Part shown: one piece after another, positions 16,871 through 26,799 of the stretch
Position numbering within the stretch: the stretch's first letter is position 1
How the letters are laid out: each line of letters starts with the position of its first letter
NCBI GenBank assembly: GCA_944327285.1
Contig: CALVHG010000011.1
Span: 1-55,446 of the forward strand
Reading direction: 5' to 3'
Source of the DNA: an uncultured Desulfovibrio sp.
GTDB taxonomy: Bacteria > Desulfobacterota > Desulfovibrionia > Desulfovibrionales > Desulfovibrionaceae
DNA: 55,446 nt
The notes under the pieces: model-generated
Databases searched by the model: none
Seen by the model: only the letters and a program-made list of their open reading frames with translations
What the model was told of the DNA's origin: nothing
Position numbers and translations under genes: made by a program

Positions 16871-19366
16871 ATGTCTCAGACCATGTGCGAATGCAGATCT
16901 CCCCAGGAACAGCGCCTTCTCGACAAAATCGAAGGCAAGGTGGACAAGTTCCGCGCCACGCATGAGCGCGTCTTCAAGATGCTGGAGCGCTTCGACGGCA
17001 TGAAGCCCCGCATCGATATTGAACGCGCCCTCTACTTCACCCAGTCCATGCAGGAGACCGAAGGTCAGCCCCTGGTGCTGCGCTGGGCCAAGGCCATGAT
17101 GCATATCGCCAAGAACATCACGGTCTACGTGCAGGAGGATCAGCTCCTGCTGGGCCGCGCCGGTTGCGACGGCCGCTATGGCATTCTCTATCCCGAACTG
17201 GACGGCGACTTCCTCGACATGGCCGTGCGCGATCTGCCCACTCGCGCCACCTCGCCCGCGACCATCACTCCCGAAGACGCCAAGCGCGTTATCGAAGACA
17301 TCGCTCCCTACTGGAAGGGCAAGACCTACCACGAAGCCCTGAACGCCGCCCTTCCGCCGGAAATTCACAAGCTGACCTACGACGATCCCAAGGGTCTTAT
17401 CTCCCGCTTCATCGTCAACGAAACCTCTTCCTTCCGTTCGTCCATCCAGTGGGTGCACGACTACGAAAAGGTGCTCAAGCGCGGTTTCAACGACATCAAG
17501 CGCGAAGCCGAAGAAAAAATCGCCGCCCTTGATCCCATGAGCGCCAAGGACATGTGCGAAAAGAAGCCCTTCCTTGACGCCGTGGTCATCGTCTGCGACG
17601 CCATCGTGCTCTGGGCCAAGCGCCATGCCGAAGAAGCCCGCAAGGTTGCCGAAAAGACCTCCGATCCCGTGCGCAAGGCCGAACTGCTGCGCATGGCCGA
17701 AAACGCCGAGCGCGTGCCCGGCGAACCCGCCCGCGACTTCTGGGAAGCCTGCCAGAGCCAGTGGTTCACCCAGATGTTCTCCCGTCTGGAACAGAAGACC
17801 GGCACCACCATTTCCAACGGCCGCATGGACCAGTACCTCTATCCCTACTATGAGCAGGGCATCAAGGACGGTTCGCTGGACGACAAGAAGGCCATCGAAC
17901 TGATGGAATGCATGTGGGTGGGCATGGCCGAATTCATCGACATGTACATCTCCCCCTGCGGCGGCGCCTTCAACGAAGGCTACGCCCACTGGGAAGCCGT
18001 GACCGTGGGCGGCCAGACCCCCGACGGCCGCGACGCCACCAACGAACTGACCCATCTTATTCTTAAGTCCAAGCGCGAATTCCCGCTGCACTACCCGGAC
18101 CTGGCGGCCCGCATCCACTCCCGCGCCCCTGAGTCCTACCTGTGGGACGTGGCCGAAACCATTAAGGACGGCTCCGGCTTCCCCAAACTCATCAACGACG
18201 AAGAAGTTGTGCCCCTGTACGTTTCCAAGGGCGCGACCTTTGAAGAAGCTCTGGACTACGCCGTTTCCGGCTGCACCGAAGCCCGCATGCCCAACCGCGA
18301 CACCTTCACGTCCGGCGGCGCGTACATCAACTTCGCCGCCGCCGTGGAAATGGTGCTGCGCAACGGCCGCATGAAGAAGTACGGCGATCAGGTGCTCGGC
18401 GAAGAAACCGGCGATCCCCGCAACTTCAAGACCTGGGACGAGTTCTGGAATGCCTACGTGGCCCAGCACCTGCTCTTCCTGCGCACGGCCTTCATCCAGC
18501 AGCACATCGTCAACAACCTGCGCGCCAAGCACTTTGCCCAGCCCATGGGCTCCGCCCTGCACGATCTGTGCATGAAGCACTGCATCGACCTGCATCAGCC
18601 CCATATTCCCGAAGGCGTGGATTACGGCTACTTTGAATATATGGGCCTCGGCACGGTGGTGGACTCCCTGTCCGCCATCAAGAAGCTGGTCTTTGAAGAA
18701 AAGAAGATCACCATGGACGAGCTGATCAAGGCCATCGACGCCAACTTCGAAGGCTACGACGACGTGCGCGCCCTGCTCAAGTCCGCTCCCTGCTACGGGA
18801 ACAACGACATGTACGCCGACAGCATCGGCCGCGAAATCGACCGTATCTCCGTGGAGTTTGCCCACAAGTACAGCGAAAAGGACCTCGGCATGTACTACAA
18901 CGTGCGCTACGTGCCCTTTACCTCGCATGTGCCCTTCGGCAAGGTCGTTTCCGCCACGCCCAACGGCCGCGTGGACTGGTTCCCGCTGTCCGACGGTTCC
19001 TCCGCTTCTCACGGCGCGGACGTGCACGGCCCGACCGCGGTGCTGCTCTCCAACTACAACACCAAGAACATGGGCATGCGCGATCGCTTCGCCCGCATGC
19101 TGAACATCAAGTTCACGCCCAAATGCGTTGAAGGCGAACAGGGCACGGAAAAGCTCGTCTCCTTCATCCGTACCTTCTGCGACCTGAAGCTGTGGCACGT
19201 GCAGTTCAACGTGCTCAACAAGAGCACCCTGCTGGCCGCCCAGAAGGATCCCCAGAAGTACCGCAATCTCATCGTGCGCATCGCCGGTTACAGCGCCTAC
19301 TTTGTGGACCTGTCGCCCGATCTGCAGAACGACCTGATTGCCCGTACTGAACACGAAACCATGTAG
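16871..19366 (+). CDS. islA: isethionate sulfite-lyase (glycyl radical enzyme)
   Basis: The 831-aa protein is a glycyl radical enzyme that would cleave isethionate (2-hydroxyethanesulfonate) to acetaldehyde and sulfite, the entry step for sulfonate respiration in Desulfovibrio/Bilophila. The radical loop RIAGYSAYF puts the radical on Gly806. The thiyl loop SGCTEAR puts Cys468 and Glu470 exactly at the numbers I recall for characterised IslA. Arg189 and Gln193, recalled sulfonate-binding residues, are also present. Absence of choline, glycerol or 4-hydroxyproline pocket motifs and the near-identical length (about 830 aa) support isethionate over other substrates. The start at 16871 has AGGAG eight bases upstream. 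It is followed by two hairpins before the activase gene, so the lyase may be made in excess. Confidence 0.92.
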   Translation: MSQTMCECRSPQEQRLLDKIEGKVDKFRATHERVFKMLERFDGMKPRIDIERALYFTQSMQETEGQPLVLRWAKAMMHIAKNITVYVQEDQLLLGRAGCDGRYGILYPELDGDFLDMAVRDLPTRATSPATITPEDAKRVIEDIAPYWKGKTYHEALNAALPPEIHKLTYDDPKGLISRFIVNETSSFRSSIQWVHDYEKVLKRGFNDIKREAEEKIAALDPMSAKDMCEKKPFLDAVVIVCDAIVLWAKRHAEEARKVAEKTSDPVRKAELLRMAENAERVPGEPARDFWEACQSQWFTQMFSRLEQKTGTTISNGRMDQYLYPYYEQGIKDGSLDDKKAIELMECMWVGMAEFIDMYISPCGGAFNEGYAHWEAVTVGGQTPDGRDATNELTHLILKSKREFPLHYPDLAARIHSRAPESYLWDVAETIKDGSGFPKLINDEEVVPLYVSKGATFEEALDYAVSGCTEARMPNRDTFTSGGAYINFAAAVEMVLRNGRMKKYGDQVLGEETGDPRNFKTWDEFWNAYVAQHLLFLRTAFIQQHIVNNLRAKHFAQPMGSALHDLCMKHCIDLHQPHIPEGVDYGYFEYMGLGTVVDSLSAIKKLVFEEKKITMDELIKAIDANFEGYDDVRALLKSAPCYGNNDMYADSIGREIDRISVEFAHKYSEKDLGMYYNVRYVPFTSHVPFGKVVSATPNGRVDWFPLSDGSSASHGADVHGPTAVLLSNYNTKNMGMRDRFARMLNIKFTPKCVEGEQGTEKLVSFIRTFCDLKLWHVQFNVLNKSTLLAAQKDPQKYRNLIVRIAGYSAYFVDLSPDLQNDLIARTEHETM

Positions 19367-19378
19367 CGTCGCCCCTGT

Positions 19379-19476
19379 CCGGAAGAAGCCGCCGCACGCG
19401 GCGCGCTTCTTCCGGGCTCTGGCCGGCATGGAAAGAAAGGCCGCCGCAACGTAGCGGCGGCCTCTTGCGATTTTTT
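19379..19476 (+). terminator. two hairpins between islA and islB (partial terminator)
   Basis: CCGGAAGAAGC pairs with GCTTCTTCCGG (19379-19389 with 19405-19415). GGCCGCCGC then pairs with GCGGCGGCC (19439-19462), followed eight bases later by TTTTTT. The offset T-run suggests an inefficient terminator or an mRNA 3'-stabilising structure that sets a high islA:islB ratio. Confidence 0.65.
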
Positions 19477-19507
19477 CGGCAACCTTTTACCTTTGGGCGG
19501 TGATTCA

Positions 19508-20446
19508 ATGGTCGAGAACAACAACGCACAGGGCATTGTCTTCAATATTCAGAAATATTCCGTCCATGACGGGCCGGGAATACGCACCATTGTCTTCACC
19601 AAGGGTTGCAGCCTGCGCTGCCGCTGGTGCAGTAATCCTGAATCGCAGCGCAGAGAACCGGAACTGGCCTACAACAAGGGGCGCTGCCTCGGCGCGGACA
19701 AATGCACCCGCTGTTTCAAGGCCTGTCCGCACGACGCCCTGAGCCGCACGGAAGACGGCTTCGTCGCCATCGATCGCGCGAAATGCCACGGCTGCGACCG
19801 CCCCTGCGCCGAAGCCTGCCCGGCCCAGGGCATCATCGTTTACGGCAAGACCTACACGGCCGCGGAAGCGCTCAAGGTCGTGCAGGAAGATTCCATGTTC
19901 TACGCCCGTTCGGGCGGCGGCCTGACCATTTCGGGCGGCGAACCGCTGCTGCAGGGCGATTTCGCGCTGAATCTGCTGCGTCTTGCCCGCGAAAAACACG
20001 TCAAAACCTGTATCGAAACCTGCGGTATGGTCGATCCCGAAGTCCTCAGAGAGGCCGGCCAGTACCTCAACTATGTGCTTTTTGACATCAAGCACATGAA
20101 TCCCGACGTTCACAAGGAACATACGGGCATGAGCAACGAGCGCATTCTGGAAAACTTCCGAATGCTGGTGGAAACCTACCCCGATCTGCCCATAACGGCC
20201 CGCACGCCCATTATTCCCGGTTTCAACGATCACGGTCCCGACGTGCGCGCCATATGCGAATTTCTCAAGCCTTTTGAACGGGTGCAGTACGAACTGCTGC
20301 CCTATCACCGACTGGGAACGCAAAAATACATTTTTCTCGACAGAGTCCCCCCCATGGGAGACCTAACGCTGGATGACAAAAAATTCTCCGCACTGCGCAA
20401 AATTGCCGTGGCCACGCTCGGCGACCGTGTGCACATCCCCCGCTGA
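19508..20446 (+). CDS. islB: isethionate sulfite-lyase activating enzyme (radical SAM)
   Basis: The 312-aa protein is a glycyl-radical-enzyme activase that installs the glycyl radical on IslA using SAM and a [4Fe-4S] cluster. The radical SAM motif CxxxCxxC is C34-C38-C41 (KGCSLRCRWC), preceded by SVHDGPGIRT, the hallmark of GRE activases. A dicluster ferredoxin insertion follows (CTRCFKACPHDAL and CHGCDRPCAEACP), as in activases of the choline/glycerol/isethionate lyase group. ISGGEPLLQ is the GGE SAM-binding motif. The ATG at 19508 is preferred; its ribosome-binding site (GGGCGG) is modest, in line with low activase demand. It is downstream of islA on the same strand. Confidence 0.92.
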   Translation: MVENNNAQGIVFNIQKYSVHDGPGIRTIVFTKGCSLRCRWCSNPESQRREPELAYNKGRCLGADKCTRCFKACPHDALSRTEDGFVAIDRAKCHGCDRPCAEACPAQGIIVYGKTYTAAEALKVVQEDSMFYARSGGGLTISGGEPLLQGDFALNLLRLAREKHVKTCIETCGMVDPEVLREAGQYLNYVLFDIKHMNPDVHKEHTGMSNERILENFRMLVETYPDLPITARTPIIPGFNDHGPDVRAICEFLKPFERVQYELLPYHRLGTQKYIFLDRVPPMGDLTLDDKKFSALRKIAVATLGDRVHIPR

Positions 20447-20682
20447 TGCGGACTCAGCCGCTCCGTATCCGGCAGTCTCTTTGTACCGCAAAGGGGCTGC
20501 CGGATGCCTGCGTCCGTATCTCCCGCGTCCTTTCCGCCGCCTCATTCCGCCCGGTCCTTCGCCGATCTCATCCGTGCCCCGCTCAGGAAACAGGCGCTTT
20601 CCGCCGCCGCTCCCGCGCGGCGACGCTCTCGCGCCGGTTTCCGCGACCCGTTTTCCCCTTCCCATCGGCCCAGGAGCGTCAC

Positions 20683-22086
20683 GTGATTAATATTCACAAA
20701 TATTTTACCTCTGTCCTCGACACGATTTCCGACGGCGTTTTCATCTCGGACGCCGCGGGCACCACGCTGTACGTCAACCGCATGTATGCCGAGCTCTCCG
20801 GCATGAGCGAAACGGAACTGCGCGGCAAGAACGTGCGCGAACTGGTGGATGAAGGCGTCTTTGACCGCGCCCTCAATCCCGAAGTCGTCCGCACCGGCAA
20901 GCCCGCCACCTACATGCAAAAGCTCAAGGACGGCAAGAACGTCGTCATCTCCGGCGTTCCGGTCTTTGACGAAAAGGGCAACGTCTGCCTTGTCGTCACC
21001 TACGTGCGCGATGAAACGCGCCTTGCCCAGCTCAATGAGCAGACCGGCGAACAACGCCGCCAGATTAAGGAAATCAACGACAAGCTGGCCTTTGTGGCCA
21101 AGTCGCAGGGCCGCGATCTGGAACCGGCCTTTACCAGCCATGCCATGCAGGAAGTCGCCGCGGAACTGCAGCGCTATGCCGTGACGGATGCGACGGTGCT
21201 CATCATGGGGGAAACCGGCGTGGGCAAGGACGTCTTTGCGCGCATGACGCACCGCTGGAGCCGCCGCAAGGATAAAATTCTTCTCAAGGTGGACTGCGGC
21301 GGCATCTCCGAAACGCTGACGGAATCGGAAATCTTCGGCTACGCGCCGGGAGCCTTTACCGGCGCTTCCAGCAAGGGCAAGCCCGGCTACTTTGAAATTG
21401 CGGACGGCAGCACCATCTTTCTGGACGAAATCGGCGAACTGCCCCTTTCCATGCAGACCCGGCTGCTGCGCGTGCTTCAGGATAATGAAATCGTGCGCGT
21501 GGGCAGCTCCCAGCCCCGCAAGGTGGACGTGCGCATCATCGCCGCCACCAATCGCAATCTGGAAGAATGCGTGGAAGCCGGCACCTTTCGCCGAGATCTC
21601 TTCTATCGGCTCAATGTCGGCACCGTGCGCATTCCGCCCTTGCGCGAACGCCCCGAAGATGTCCGCGTTCTGGCGGAATACTTTCTGCGCCAGTTCACCG
21701 CCAAATACAGGAAAAAGATGACCTTCATGGACATCACGCTGGACATGATGGCGCGCTACAGCTGGCCGGGCAATGCCCGCGAGTTGCAGAACATGGTGCA
21801 CAGCCTCGTCATCACGCGGCAGGGCCCCATGCTCTCCCCGCGCGATCTGCCGTCAACCATCAGCGGTCTGAGAGACGAACAGGGCGAGCCTCTCGACGCC
21901 GTGCTCATGCGCGCCCGTCCGCTCAAGAACATCATGGCGGACATGGAACGCGAATTTTTGCGCCGCGCCATCGAAGTGCACGGCTCCATCCGCAAGGTTG
22001 CGGAGATGTTTCAGGTCAACCGAAGCACCATCTTCCGCAAACTGCATGGAGAAAACGACAAGACACGAGAAGGAAATCAATCATGA
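20683..22086 (+). CDS. PAS-domain sigma-54-dependent transcriptional activator (likely regulator of islAB)
   Basis: The 467-aa protein has an N-terminal PAS sensor (residues ~5-120), a short coiled linker and a sigma-54 AAA+ domain with Walker A GETGVGKD. The sigma-54 contact loop is the canonical GAFTGA at about residues 223-228, and the Walker B segment is IFLDEIGEL. A C-terminal Fis-type helix-turn-helix (VAEMFQVNRSTIFRKLH) completes it. The start is GTG at 20683 with AGGAG six bases before it; a longer upstream reading is Arg/Pro-rich and not credible. Its position behind islB and the sigma-54 promoter plus paired palindromes before islA make it the likely activator. The PAS ligand is unknown. 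Its last bases overlap clpA (ATGA). Confidence 0.9.
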   Translation: MINIHKYFTSVLDTISDGVFISDAAGTTLYVNRMYAELSGMSETELRGKNVRELVDEGVFDRALNPEVVRTGKPATYMQKLKDGKNVVISGVPVFDEKGNVCLVVTYVRDETRLAQLNEQTGEQRRQIKEINDKLAFVAKSQGRDLEPAFTSHAMQEVAAELQRYAVTDATVLIMGETGVGKDVFARMTHRWSRRKDKILLKVDCGGISETLTESEIFGYAPGAFTGASSKGKPGYFEIADGSTIFLDEIGELPLSMQTRLLRVLQDNEIVRVGSSQPRKVDVRIIAATNRNLEECVEAGTFRRDLFYRLNVGTVRIPPLRERPEDVRVLAEYFLRQFTAKYRKKMTFMDITLDMMARYSWPGNARELQNMVHSLVITRQGPMLSPRDLPSTISGLRDEQGEPLDAVLMRARPLKNIMADMEREFLRRAIEVHGSIRKVAEMFQVNRSTIFRKLHGENDKTREGNQS

Positions 22087-24314
22087 TACATCCGCAGTTG
22101 CAGGCTCTGCTCCGCGAGGCGGAAGACGCGGCCCGCGAACGCCGCCATGCCGTGCTGACGGCAGAACACCTGCTGCTGGCCGCCGCGGGAAACTCCGAAG
22201 CCAGAGCCCTGCTCTCGGCCTGCGGGGTCGGCGTGACGCTGCTGCGCATCGAAATGGCCGAATATCTGGCCACCCATGTGACGCGTCTCCCGGCACAGGA
22301 AAGTTTACAGTCGCTGCCGCATGACGCGGCTCTGGTTCGCGCTCTGCGCGCTCCCGGCGTCGAGGCCCCTTCCTTTGACGAGGCGCTGCGCGCGCTGTTG
22401 ACAAATCTGCTGCTTGAAGAACGCAGCTTCGCGGCTTACTGCCTTCTGCGGCAGGGTCTCGACGCGGAAGCCCTGCGCCGGCCGCCGTCGCCGGAAGCGT
22501 CGCAGTCCGCTCCGGCCTTTGCTCCCGCCGGGCGGGATACGGCCGCGCCGTCTCCCGCGGAAGCGCTGGCAACCTATGCCGACGATCTCACGGATCGGGC
22601 CCGTCAGGGCCTGCTGGACCCGCTGGTAGGCCGAGACCGGGAGCTGGAACGCGCTCTGGAAGTACTCTGTCGCCGCCGCAAGAACAATCCCCTTTTTGTG
22701 GGAGACGCGGGCGTAGGTAAGACGGCCATGGCCGAAGGGCTGGCCCTGCGCGTCGTCGAGGGGCGCGTGCCGCCCCGCTTCCGAAACCTGCGCATCTACG
22801 CGCTGGACATGGGACGCCTCATGGCTGGCACGCGCTTTCGCGGCGATTTTGAAAGCCGCCTCAAGGCTATTGTGGACGCGCTCAAGGCGCGCGACGACGC
22901 CGTGCTCTTTATTGACGAACTCCATACCCTTGTGGGCGCGGGCGCAACGGCCGACAGCGCCATGGATGCCTCCAACCTGCTCAAGCCGGCCCTGTCGCTG
23001 GGGCAGCTGCGCTGCATGGGCTCCACTACGCACGAGGAGTTTCGGCGCTGTCTGGAAAAGGACAAGGCCCTTGCCCGCCGCTTCCAGCGCATCGACATCT
23101 GCGAGCCCACTCCCGCCCAGTGCGTGGCCATTCTGGAAGGGCTCACGCCCCGCTATGCCGAGCATCACGGCGTTTCCTACCCTCCCGCTGTCCTGCGGGC
23201 CACCGTGGATCTGTCGGAGCGCTATCTGCACGACCGCATGCTGCCCGACAAGGCCATTGACGTGCTGGACGAAAGCGGCGCGGCCGTCTCCATGAAGCCG
23301 AACCATCAACCCGGCGCGCCTGTGCGCGTGCGCGACGTGGAGCGTGTCGTCGCCCGCATGGCAGGCGTTCCCGCGTACAGCGTTTCCTTACGCGAGCGCG
23401 TGCGTCTGGCTACGCTCGAAGAGGATTTGCGGCGGGAAATCTTCGGACAGGACGAAGCCGTGCGCGCCGTCAGCAAGGCCATCCTGCGCTCCAGAGCCGG
23501 TTTCAGCGGCGCGCGCCGCCCCGCCGGAGCCTTTCTTTTCTGCGGCCCCACCGGCGTGGGCAAGACGGAGCTTGCCAGGGCCCTTGCCCGGCTGCTCGGA
23601 CTGGACTTCCTGCGTTTCGATATGAGCGAATATATGGAAGGGCACAGCGTCTCGCGTCTGATTGGCGCGCCTCCCGGCTATGTCGGCCATGAGCAGGGCG
23701 GTCTGCTGACCGAAGGCGTGCGCCGCAGCCCGCACTGCGTTCTGCTGCTGGACGAACTGGAAAAGGCGCATCCCGACATTTTCAACCTGCTGCTTCAGGT
23801 CATGGACGACGCGAGCCTGACCGACGCCCTGGGGCGTCGCACGGACTTCCGCCATGTCATCCTGATTATGACATCCAATGCCGGCGCCTACGAAATGCAG
23901 CGCGCTACGGTCGGTTTTGCCGAACGGAAGACCTCAGAGGCGGCGCGACGCGGCCGCATGGCCGTCAACAATGCCTTTGCGCCAGAATTCCGCAACCGCC
24001 TCGACGGCATTATTTCCTTCCAGAGTCTGGGGCCCGCTCTCATGAACGCCGTCGTTCGTAAATTCCTGCGCGACATCACCGGCGAACTTGAGCGGCGGCG
24101 TATTCAGCTTTCCGTGAGCGATGACGCCGTGGCCTGGCTCGCCCGCGAAGGCCATGATCCCGACATGGGCGCGCGTCCCCTGCGTCATCTGATCCGGACG
24201 GAAATAGAGGATCGCCTTGCGGCGGAAATTCTGTTTGGCAAGCTCAAAAAAGGCGGCAAAGCCCGCATTGTGACGGACGGGGACGGCCTGAAACTCGAAA
24301 CGGACCTTGCATAA
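22083..24314 (+). CDS. clpA: ATP-dependent Clp protease ATP-binding subunit ClpA
   Basis: The 743-aa protein is the AAA+ unfoldase partner of ClpP. It has an N-domain with two Clp_N repeats (residues 1-140), a first AAA domain with GDAGVGKT, no long ClpB middle domain, and a second AAA domain with GPTGVGKT followed by [24 protein letters not shown]. The missing M-domain and the length rule for ClpA over ClpB. The ClpP-docking tripeptide position reads VGF (TVGFAE) rather than the usual IGL/IGF. No clpS is visible beside it. The ATG overlaps the stop of the sigma-54 activator by 4 nt, an unexpected coupling for a housekeeping protease gene. Confidence 0.93.
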   Translation: MIHPQLQALLREAEDAARERRHAVLTAEHLLLAAAGNSEARALLSACGVGVTLLRIEMAEYLATHVTRLPAQESLQSLPHDAALVRALRAPGVEAPSFDEALRALLTNLLLEERSFAAYCLLRQGLDAEALRRPPSPEASQSAPAFAPAGRDTAAPSPAEALATYADDLTDRARQGLLDPLVGRDRELERALEVLCRRRKNNPLFVGDAGVGKTAMAEGLALRVVEGRVPPRFRNLRIYALDMGRLMAGTRFRGDFESRLKAIVDALKARDDAVLFIDELHTLVGAGATADSAMDASNLLKPALSLGQLRCMGSTTHEEFRRCLEKDKALARRFQRIDICEPTPAQCVAILEGLTPRYAEHHGVSYPPAVLRATVDLSERYLHDRMLPDKAIDVLDESGAAVSMKPNHQPGAPVRVRDVERVVARMAGVPAYSVSLRERVRLATLEEDLRREIFGQDEAVRAVSKAILRSRAGFSGARRPAGAFLFCGPTGVGKTELARALARLLGLDFLRFDMSEYMEGHSVSRLIGAPPGYVGHEQGGLLTEGVRRSPHCVLLLDELEKAHPDIFNLLLQVMDDASLTDALGRRTDFRHVILIMTSNAGAYEMQRATVGFAERKTSEAARRGRMAVNNAFAPEFRNRLDGIISFQSLGPALMNAVVRKFLRDITGELERRRIQLSVSDDAVAWLAREGHDPDMGARPLRHLIRTEIEDRLAAEILFGKLKKGGKARIVTDGDGLKLETDLA

Positions 24315-24330
24315 TACCAGGCACAGCACT

Positions 24331-24370
24331 ACTTCCCCAAGCCCCCATCCCTTCCCCCAGCGCGCTTTTT
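24331..24370. repeat. half copy of the second palindromic repeat, cut by element C
   Basis: CTTCCCCAAGCCCCCATCCC followed by TTCCCCCAGCGCGCTTTTT matches the flank of the repeat at 11341-11400 (reverse complement) and at 45640-45665. The match is broken where hairpin-element copy C begins. Confidence 0.65.
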
Positions 24371-24507
24371 TAGCGTTTCAACTTTGAGAAAGGCGAGGCG
24401 GCGGCACAGCGCCGCCCGGCCCAAAGTGAGCGGAAAATCGCGCTTTTCCGCGAAACTACAGGGCGTATGGTTTGAAATGCAAGGCATTTCAAACTGAAAA
24501 GGCTCCA
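24371..24507 (+). mobile_element. TA-flanked hairpin element, copy C
   Basis: This 137-bp copy begins TAGCGTTTCAAC (two bases lost from TAGAGCG) and ends AACTGAAAAGGCTCCA. The GCGGCG/CGCCGC, GCGGAAAA/TTTTCCGC and TGAAATGC/GCATTTCA hairpins are all kept. A solo end in the other orientation (CAATGGCAAAACGCTCT) follows at about 24524-24540. Confidence 0.8.
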
Positions 24508-24545
24508 GAGTCTGCGCCCCTTTCAATGGCAAAACGCTCTGAACG

Positions 24546-24581
24546 AAAAAAGCGGGGGAGTTCCGCAAAGAACTCCCCCGC
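24546..24581 (-). terminator. rho-independent terminator of the glycosyltransferase gene
   Basis: On the minus strand GCGGGGGAGTTC pairs with GAACTCCCCCGC around six bases and is followed by a run of six T. It lies 12 nt past the stop codon at 24593. Confidence 0.92.
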
Positions 24582-24592
24582 AATCAAAAACA

Positions 24593-25795
24593 TCAGCCAT
24601 TTTTCCGGGAGCGCCAACGTCGCCAGGCATTCAAAAGCAGCTCGGCCTGAACGGGCAAATGTTGCTGCCGGCAGTAATTCTTTTCCATCAGCGCCCGCCC
24701 TTCCTTCTGAATATCATGCAGCCGCGCCGGTTGCTCCAGCAGCCCCAGCACAGCCGCCGTAATATCTTCCAGGCTGCTCCCATCGCACAGACAGGCGCAA
24801 CCTTCATGCGTCAGCACTTCCCGCAGCGCTCCGTTTGCTGGCAGCACCAGCGCCGCGTCGCAGCTCATGGCTTCGAGCATACAGGAAAAAAAGGGAGAAG
24901 GCGGCTCCAGCAGGGCAAAGAGCGACGCCGCGCACAGCAAATCCCTGTAGGAGGCATCATCAATGAAATCGAGAAGGTGCATTCTTGAGCGGCTGCATTC
25001 CGGCAGGGCCTCCCAGCCCGGCAGCAGCGCGGACCAGACATTACGGCCGCCGCACAGCAAAAAGACATGCGCCTGCGGACGCTGCATCAGCAACATGTGC
25101 ATGGCTGCCCACAACGGCGCGTTTCTGGGGAAGTCCGCCGAACGCACGCTGAAGACAAGCACTTCTCCCGCCCTGCTGTACGCCTGCCCCTCATGCTCGA
25201 AGGGTCGCGCGGCAGCCGGACTGAAAAAAAGCGTATCCACACAGGGCGGCAGAATATCGATATGATCGGCAATAAAAGACGGATACTGCTGCCGTTGCCC
25301 CTGAGACAACGTAAAAAGATAATCGGCATCCACCACCAGCTTGGACTGCGTCAGCAACTGTACCGCCCGCTGATAGGGCGTCTCGTCGGCGCAGAACTCG
25401 CGCGGCACGGCCACCCAGTCCAGATAGGCGGCAAGAAAGTTATCGGGAAAGACTTCCCGCGTCAGCATGCTGACCCCCATGCCGGAAGACGTCACGATGA
25501 TGTCGGGTTCAAAACCGTCGTCGCGCAGGCGCAGCAGACTTTCATGCATGGCGTCGCCGCGCAGAAAGGCCCGCTGCAACTCTCTGGCGGCGTCGTCACG
25601 CCGTCCGCCCGAAGCCGCAGCCGCGCGCCGCTCCCGTGTTTTGCGCACCCGCAGACGGCGCACGCCGGGCAGCTCCAGCGAACGGCGACTGTACTCCGCC
25701 GCAAAAACAACATCGTTGCCGGACTGTGCGGCAAAATATTCTGCCAGCGGGCCAAAAACGCCGGGCATGGTATGGCTGATGAACAATATTCGCAT
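24593..25795 (-). CDS. glycosyltransferase (GT4-like)
   Basis: The 400-aa protein starts MRILFISHTMPGVFGPLAEYFA, the glycine-loop strand of GT-B glycosyltransferases. It has a C-terminal donor-binding half with LLCGGRNVWSALLPGWEALPE, a segment like SLFALLEPPSPFFSCMLEAMSCDAALVLP (the E-x7-E-type region of GT4), and ALREVLTHEGCACLCDG. It should transfer a sugar from a nucleotide donor, probably for surface polysaccharide or glycan, at the cytoplasmic face. The start at 25795 was chosen because the preceding nine codons have no ribosome-binding site. It stands alone with its own terminator. The acceptor is unknown. Confidence 0.82.
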   Translation of the reverse strand: MRILFISHTMPGVFGPLAEYFAAQSGNDVVFAAEYSRRSLELPGVRRLRVRKTRERRAAAASGGRRDDAARELQRAFLRGDAMHESLLRLRDDGFEPDIIVTSSGMGVSMLTREVFPDNFLAAYLDWVAVPREFCADETPYQRAVQLLTQSKLVVDADYLFTLSQGQRQQYPSFIADHIDILPPCVDTLFFSPAAARPFEHEGQAYSRAGEVLVFSVRSADFPRNAPLWAAMHMLLMQRPQAHVFLLCGGRNVWSALLPGWEALPECSRSRMHLLDFIDDASYRDLLCAASLFALLEPPSPFFSCMLEAMSCDAALVLPANGALREVLTHEGCACLCDGSSLEDITAAVLGLLEQPARLHDIQKEGRALMEKNYCRQQHLPVQAELLLNAWRRWRSRKNG

Positions 25796-26109
25796 GGCAG
25801 ATTCTCCGCAGGGCGTCGTCACGCCGCCGTCATGGCAGTGCCGGTTCCAGTGGCGGCGCGGTCCGTGTCGCGGAAACAGCGCGCTTTCCCTGCTCCGGCA
25901 AGAGCTGTTCTTTGCAGCCGCCGGAAGCTCCGCGACTCAAAGCAGGGCGTCCTACGTTATACGCTATATGTATCAACGCGCGACGTCAAGAAAGAAGGAT
26001 GCGTCCATCATTATACGACGAAGACATCCTCCCCTGAGCTGTCTCCCGCTGCCGGCAAATGCGTCATGGCAGAGCAGCAGGCAAATAGTCTGGAAGTCCG
26101 TTTCTGGCA

Positions 26110-26440
26110 GAAGATCTGAAGAAAAGAGGGACAAGAGCGGGAGCGACCCCCGACGAGTCGCTCCACCTCGTTTCAGCACGACAGGGCCCCGCAGGGGGGC
26201 ACCACTACCAGCGACGCCCGGAGGGCAGGGGACGCCGAATAGCTCGTGCCGAACTTTTTTACGACCGAAGGCGCAAAGCCATACAGCCGCAAAGAGATCT
26301 GTTGATGGGGGACAGGAAACTGTACCGGAATAAAAAAATGCCTGCTGCTTACAGGGAAAAAGAATGGCATTCCAGAACCATTCAAGCTCCCGGTAACCAG
26401 CAGGCGCTCTAAGAACGACTTTCCGTCGTTCCTTTTTTCG
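26110..26440 (+). ncRNA. candidate structured non-coding RNA with terminator
   Basis: The right part folds convincingly: CCTGCTGCTTACAGGGA (26341-26357) pairs with TCCCGGTAACCAGCAGG (26388-26404) at 15 of 17 positions and encloses a GAATGG/CCATTC hairpin. A rho-independent terminator follows at 26413-26438. Further left are a GGAGCGAC/GTCGCTCC hairpin and an ACAG-GAAA-CTGT hairpin. No reading frame fits. I checked for tmRNA, RNase P, SRP and T-box signatures and saw none. The 5' end is a guess. Confidence 0.4.
26413..26438 (+). terminator. rho-independent terminator with no upstream gene
   Basis: GAACGAC, loop TTTCC, GTCGTTC, then CTTTTTT. It is a textbook plus-strand terminator, yet no plus-strand protein gene lies within 2 kb upstream, which supports an RNA gene before it. 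Confidence 0.85.
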
Positions 26441-26522
26441 TTATACGCGCATGAAGAGCACCCCGTCAAGACTTCCAGCCGCAAAACAGCAAGGCTGCGT
26501 CTTCGGGGGCGGGAAAGCAGCA

Positions 26523-26663
26523 TAGAGCATTTTCAGTTTGAAACCCTGCGCGTTTCAAACCATACGGCCTGTCGTTTCGCGGAAAAAACGCGTTTTTTCC
26601 GCTCACTTCAGGCCGGACGGCGCTGTGCCGCCCGTTTCACCCTTTGCAGAGGTAAAGCGCTCT
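26523..26663 (-). mobile_element. TA-flanked hairpin element, copy D
   Basis: This inverted 141-bp copy runs from TAGAGCATTTTCAGTTTG to AAAGCGCTCT. It keeps the internal CGGAAAAAACGCGTTTTTTCCG hairpin but has a shortened GGCGGC hairpin. Confidence 0.8.
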
Positions 26664-26799
26664 GGCCGCAGAGGCCGCAATCCGGCGTCAGACCTTGTTC
26701 TCCGACCGATCCGGAACTGACTTCCGCGACGTTTCGACCGGACAGCGCGCATCGAGGAAAAAGCCTGAAACCTTCTCCCTCAAAAAGGTTCGCGCGGCT

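Larger units (their letters stand above)
25796..26799. other. 1-kb gene-free interval
   Basis: No credible gene is present. It contains a hairpin-rich stretch ending in a strong plus-strand terminator (candidate RNA gene, 26110-26440), one hairpin-element copy (26523-26663), and otherwise unassigned sequence including a GGAGCGAC/GTCGCTCC hairpin at 26142-26166. Confidence 0.6.

Noticed and set aside
16865..19429. 854-codon minus-strand open frame opposite islA
   Set aside because: It is Gly/His/Val-rich, low in complexity and exactly antisense to a recognised enzyme with strong codon bias, so it is not coding.
26240..26330. Possible c-di-GMP riboswitch around GGCGCAAAGCC
   Set aside because: Only a short stretch resembles the GEMM core. 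The surrounding helices and the tetraloop receptor are missing, and no gene follows.
26173..26523. 116-codon minus-strand frame in the 1-kb gap
   Set aside because: No start context, no domain, and it runs through the structured RNA and terminator region on the opposite strand.
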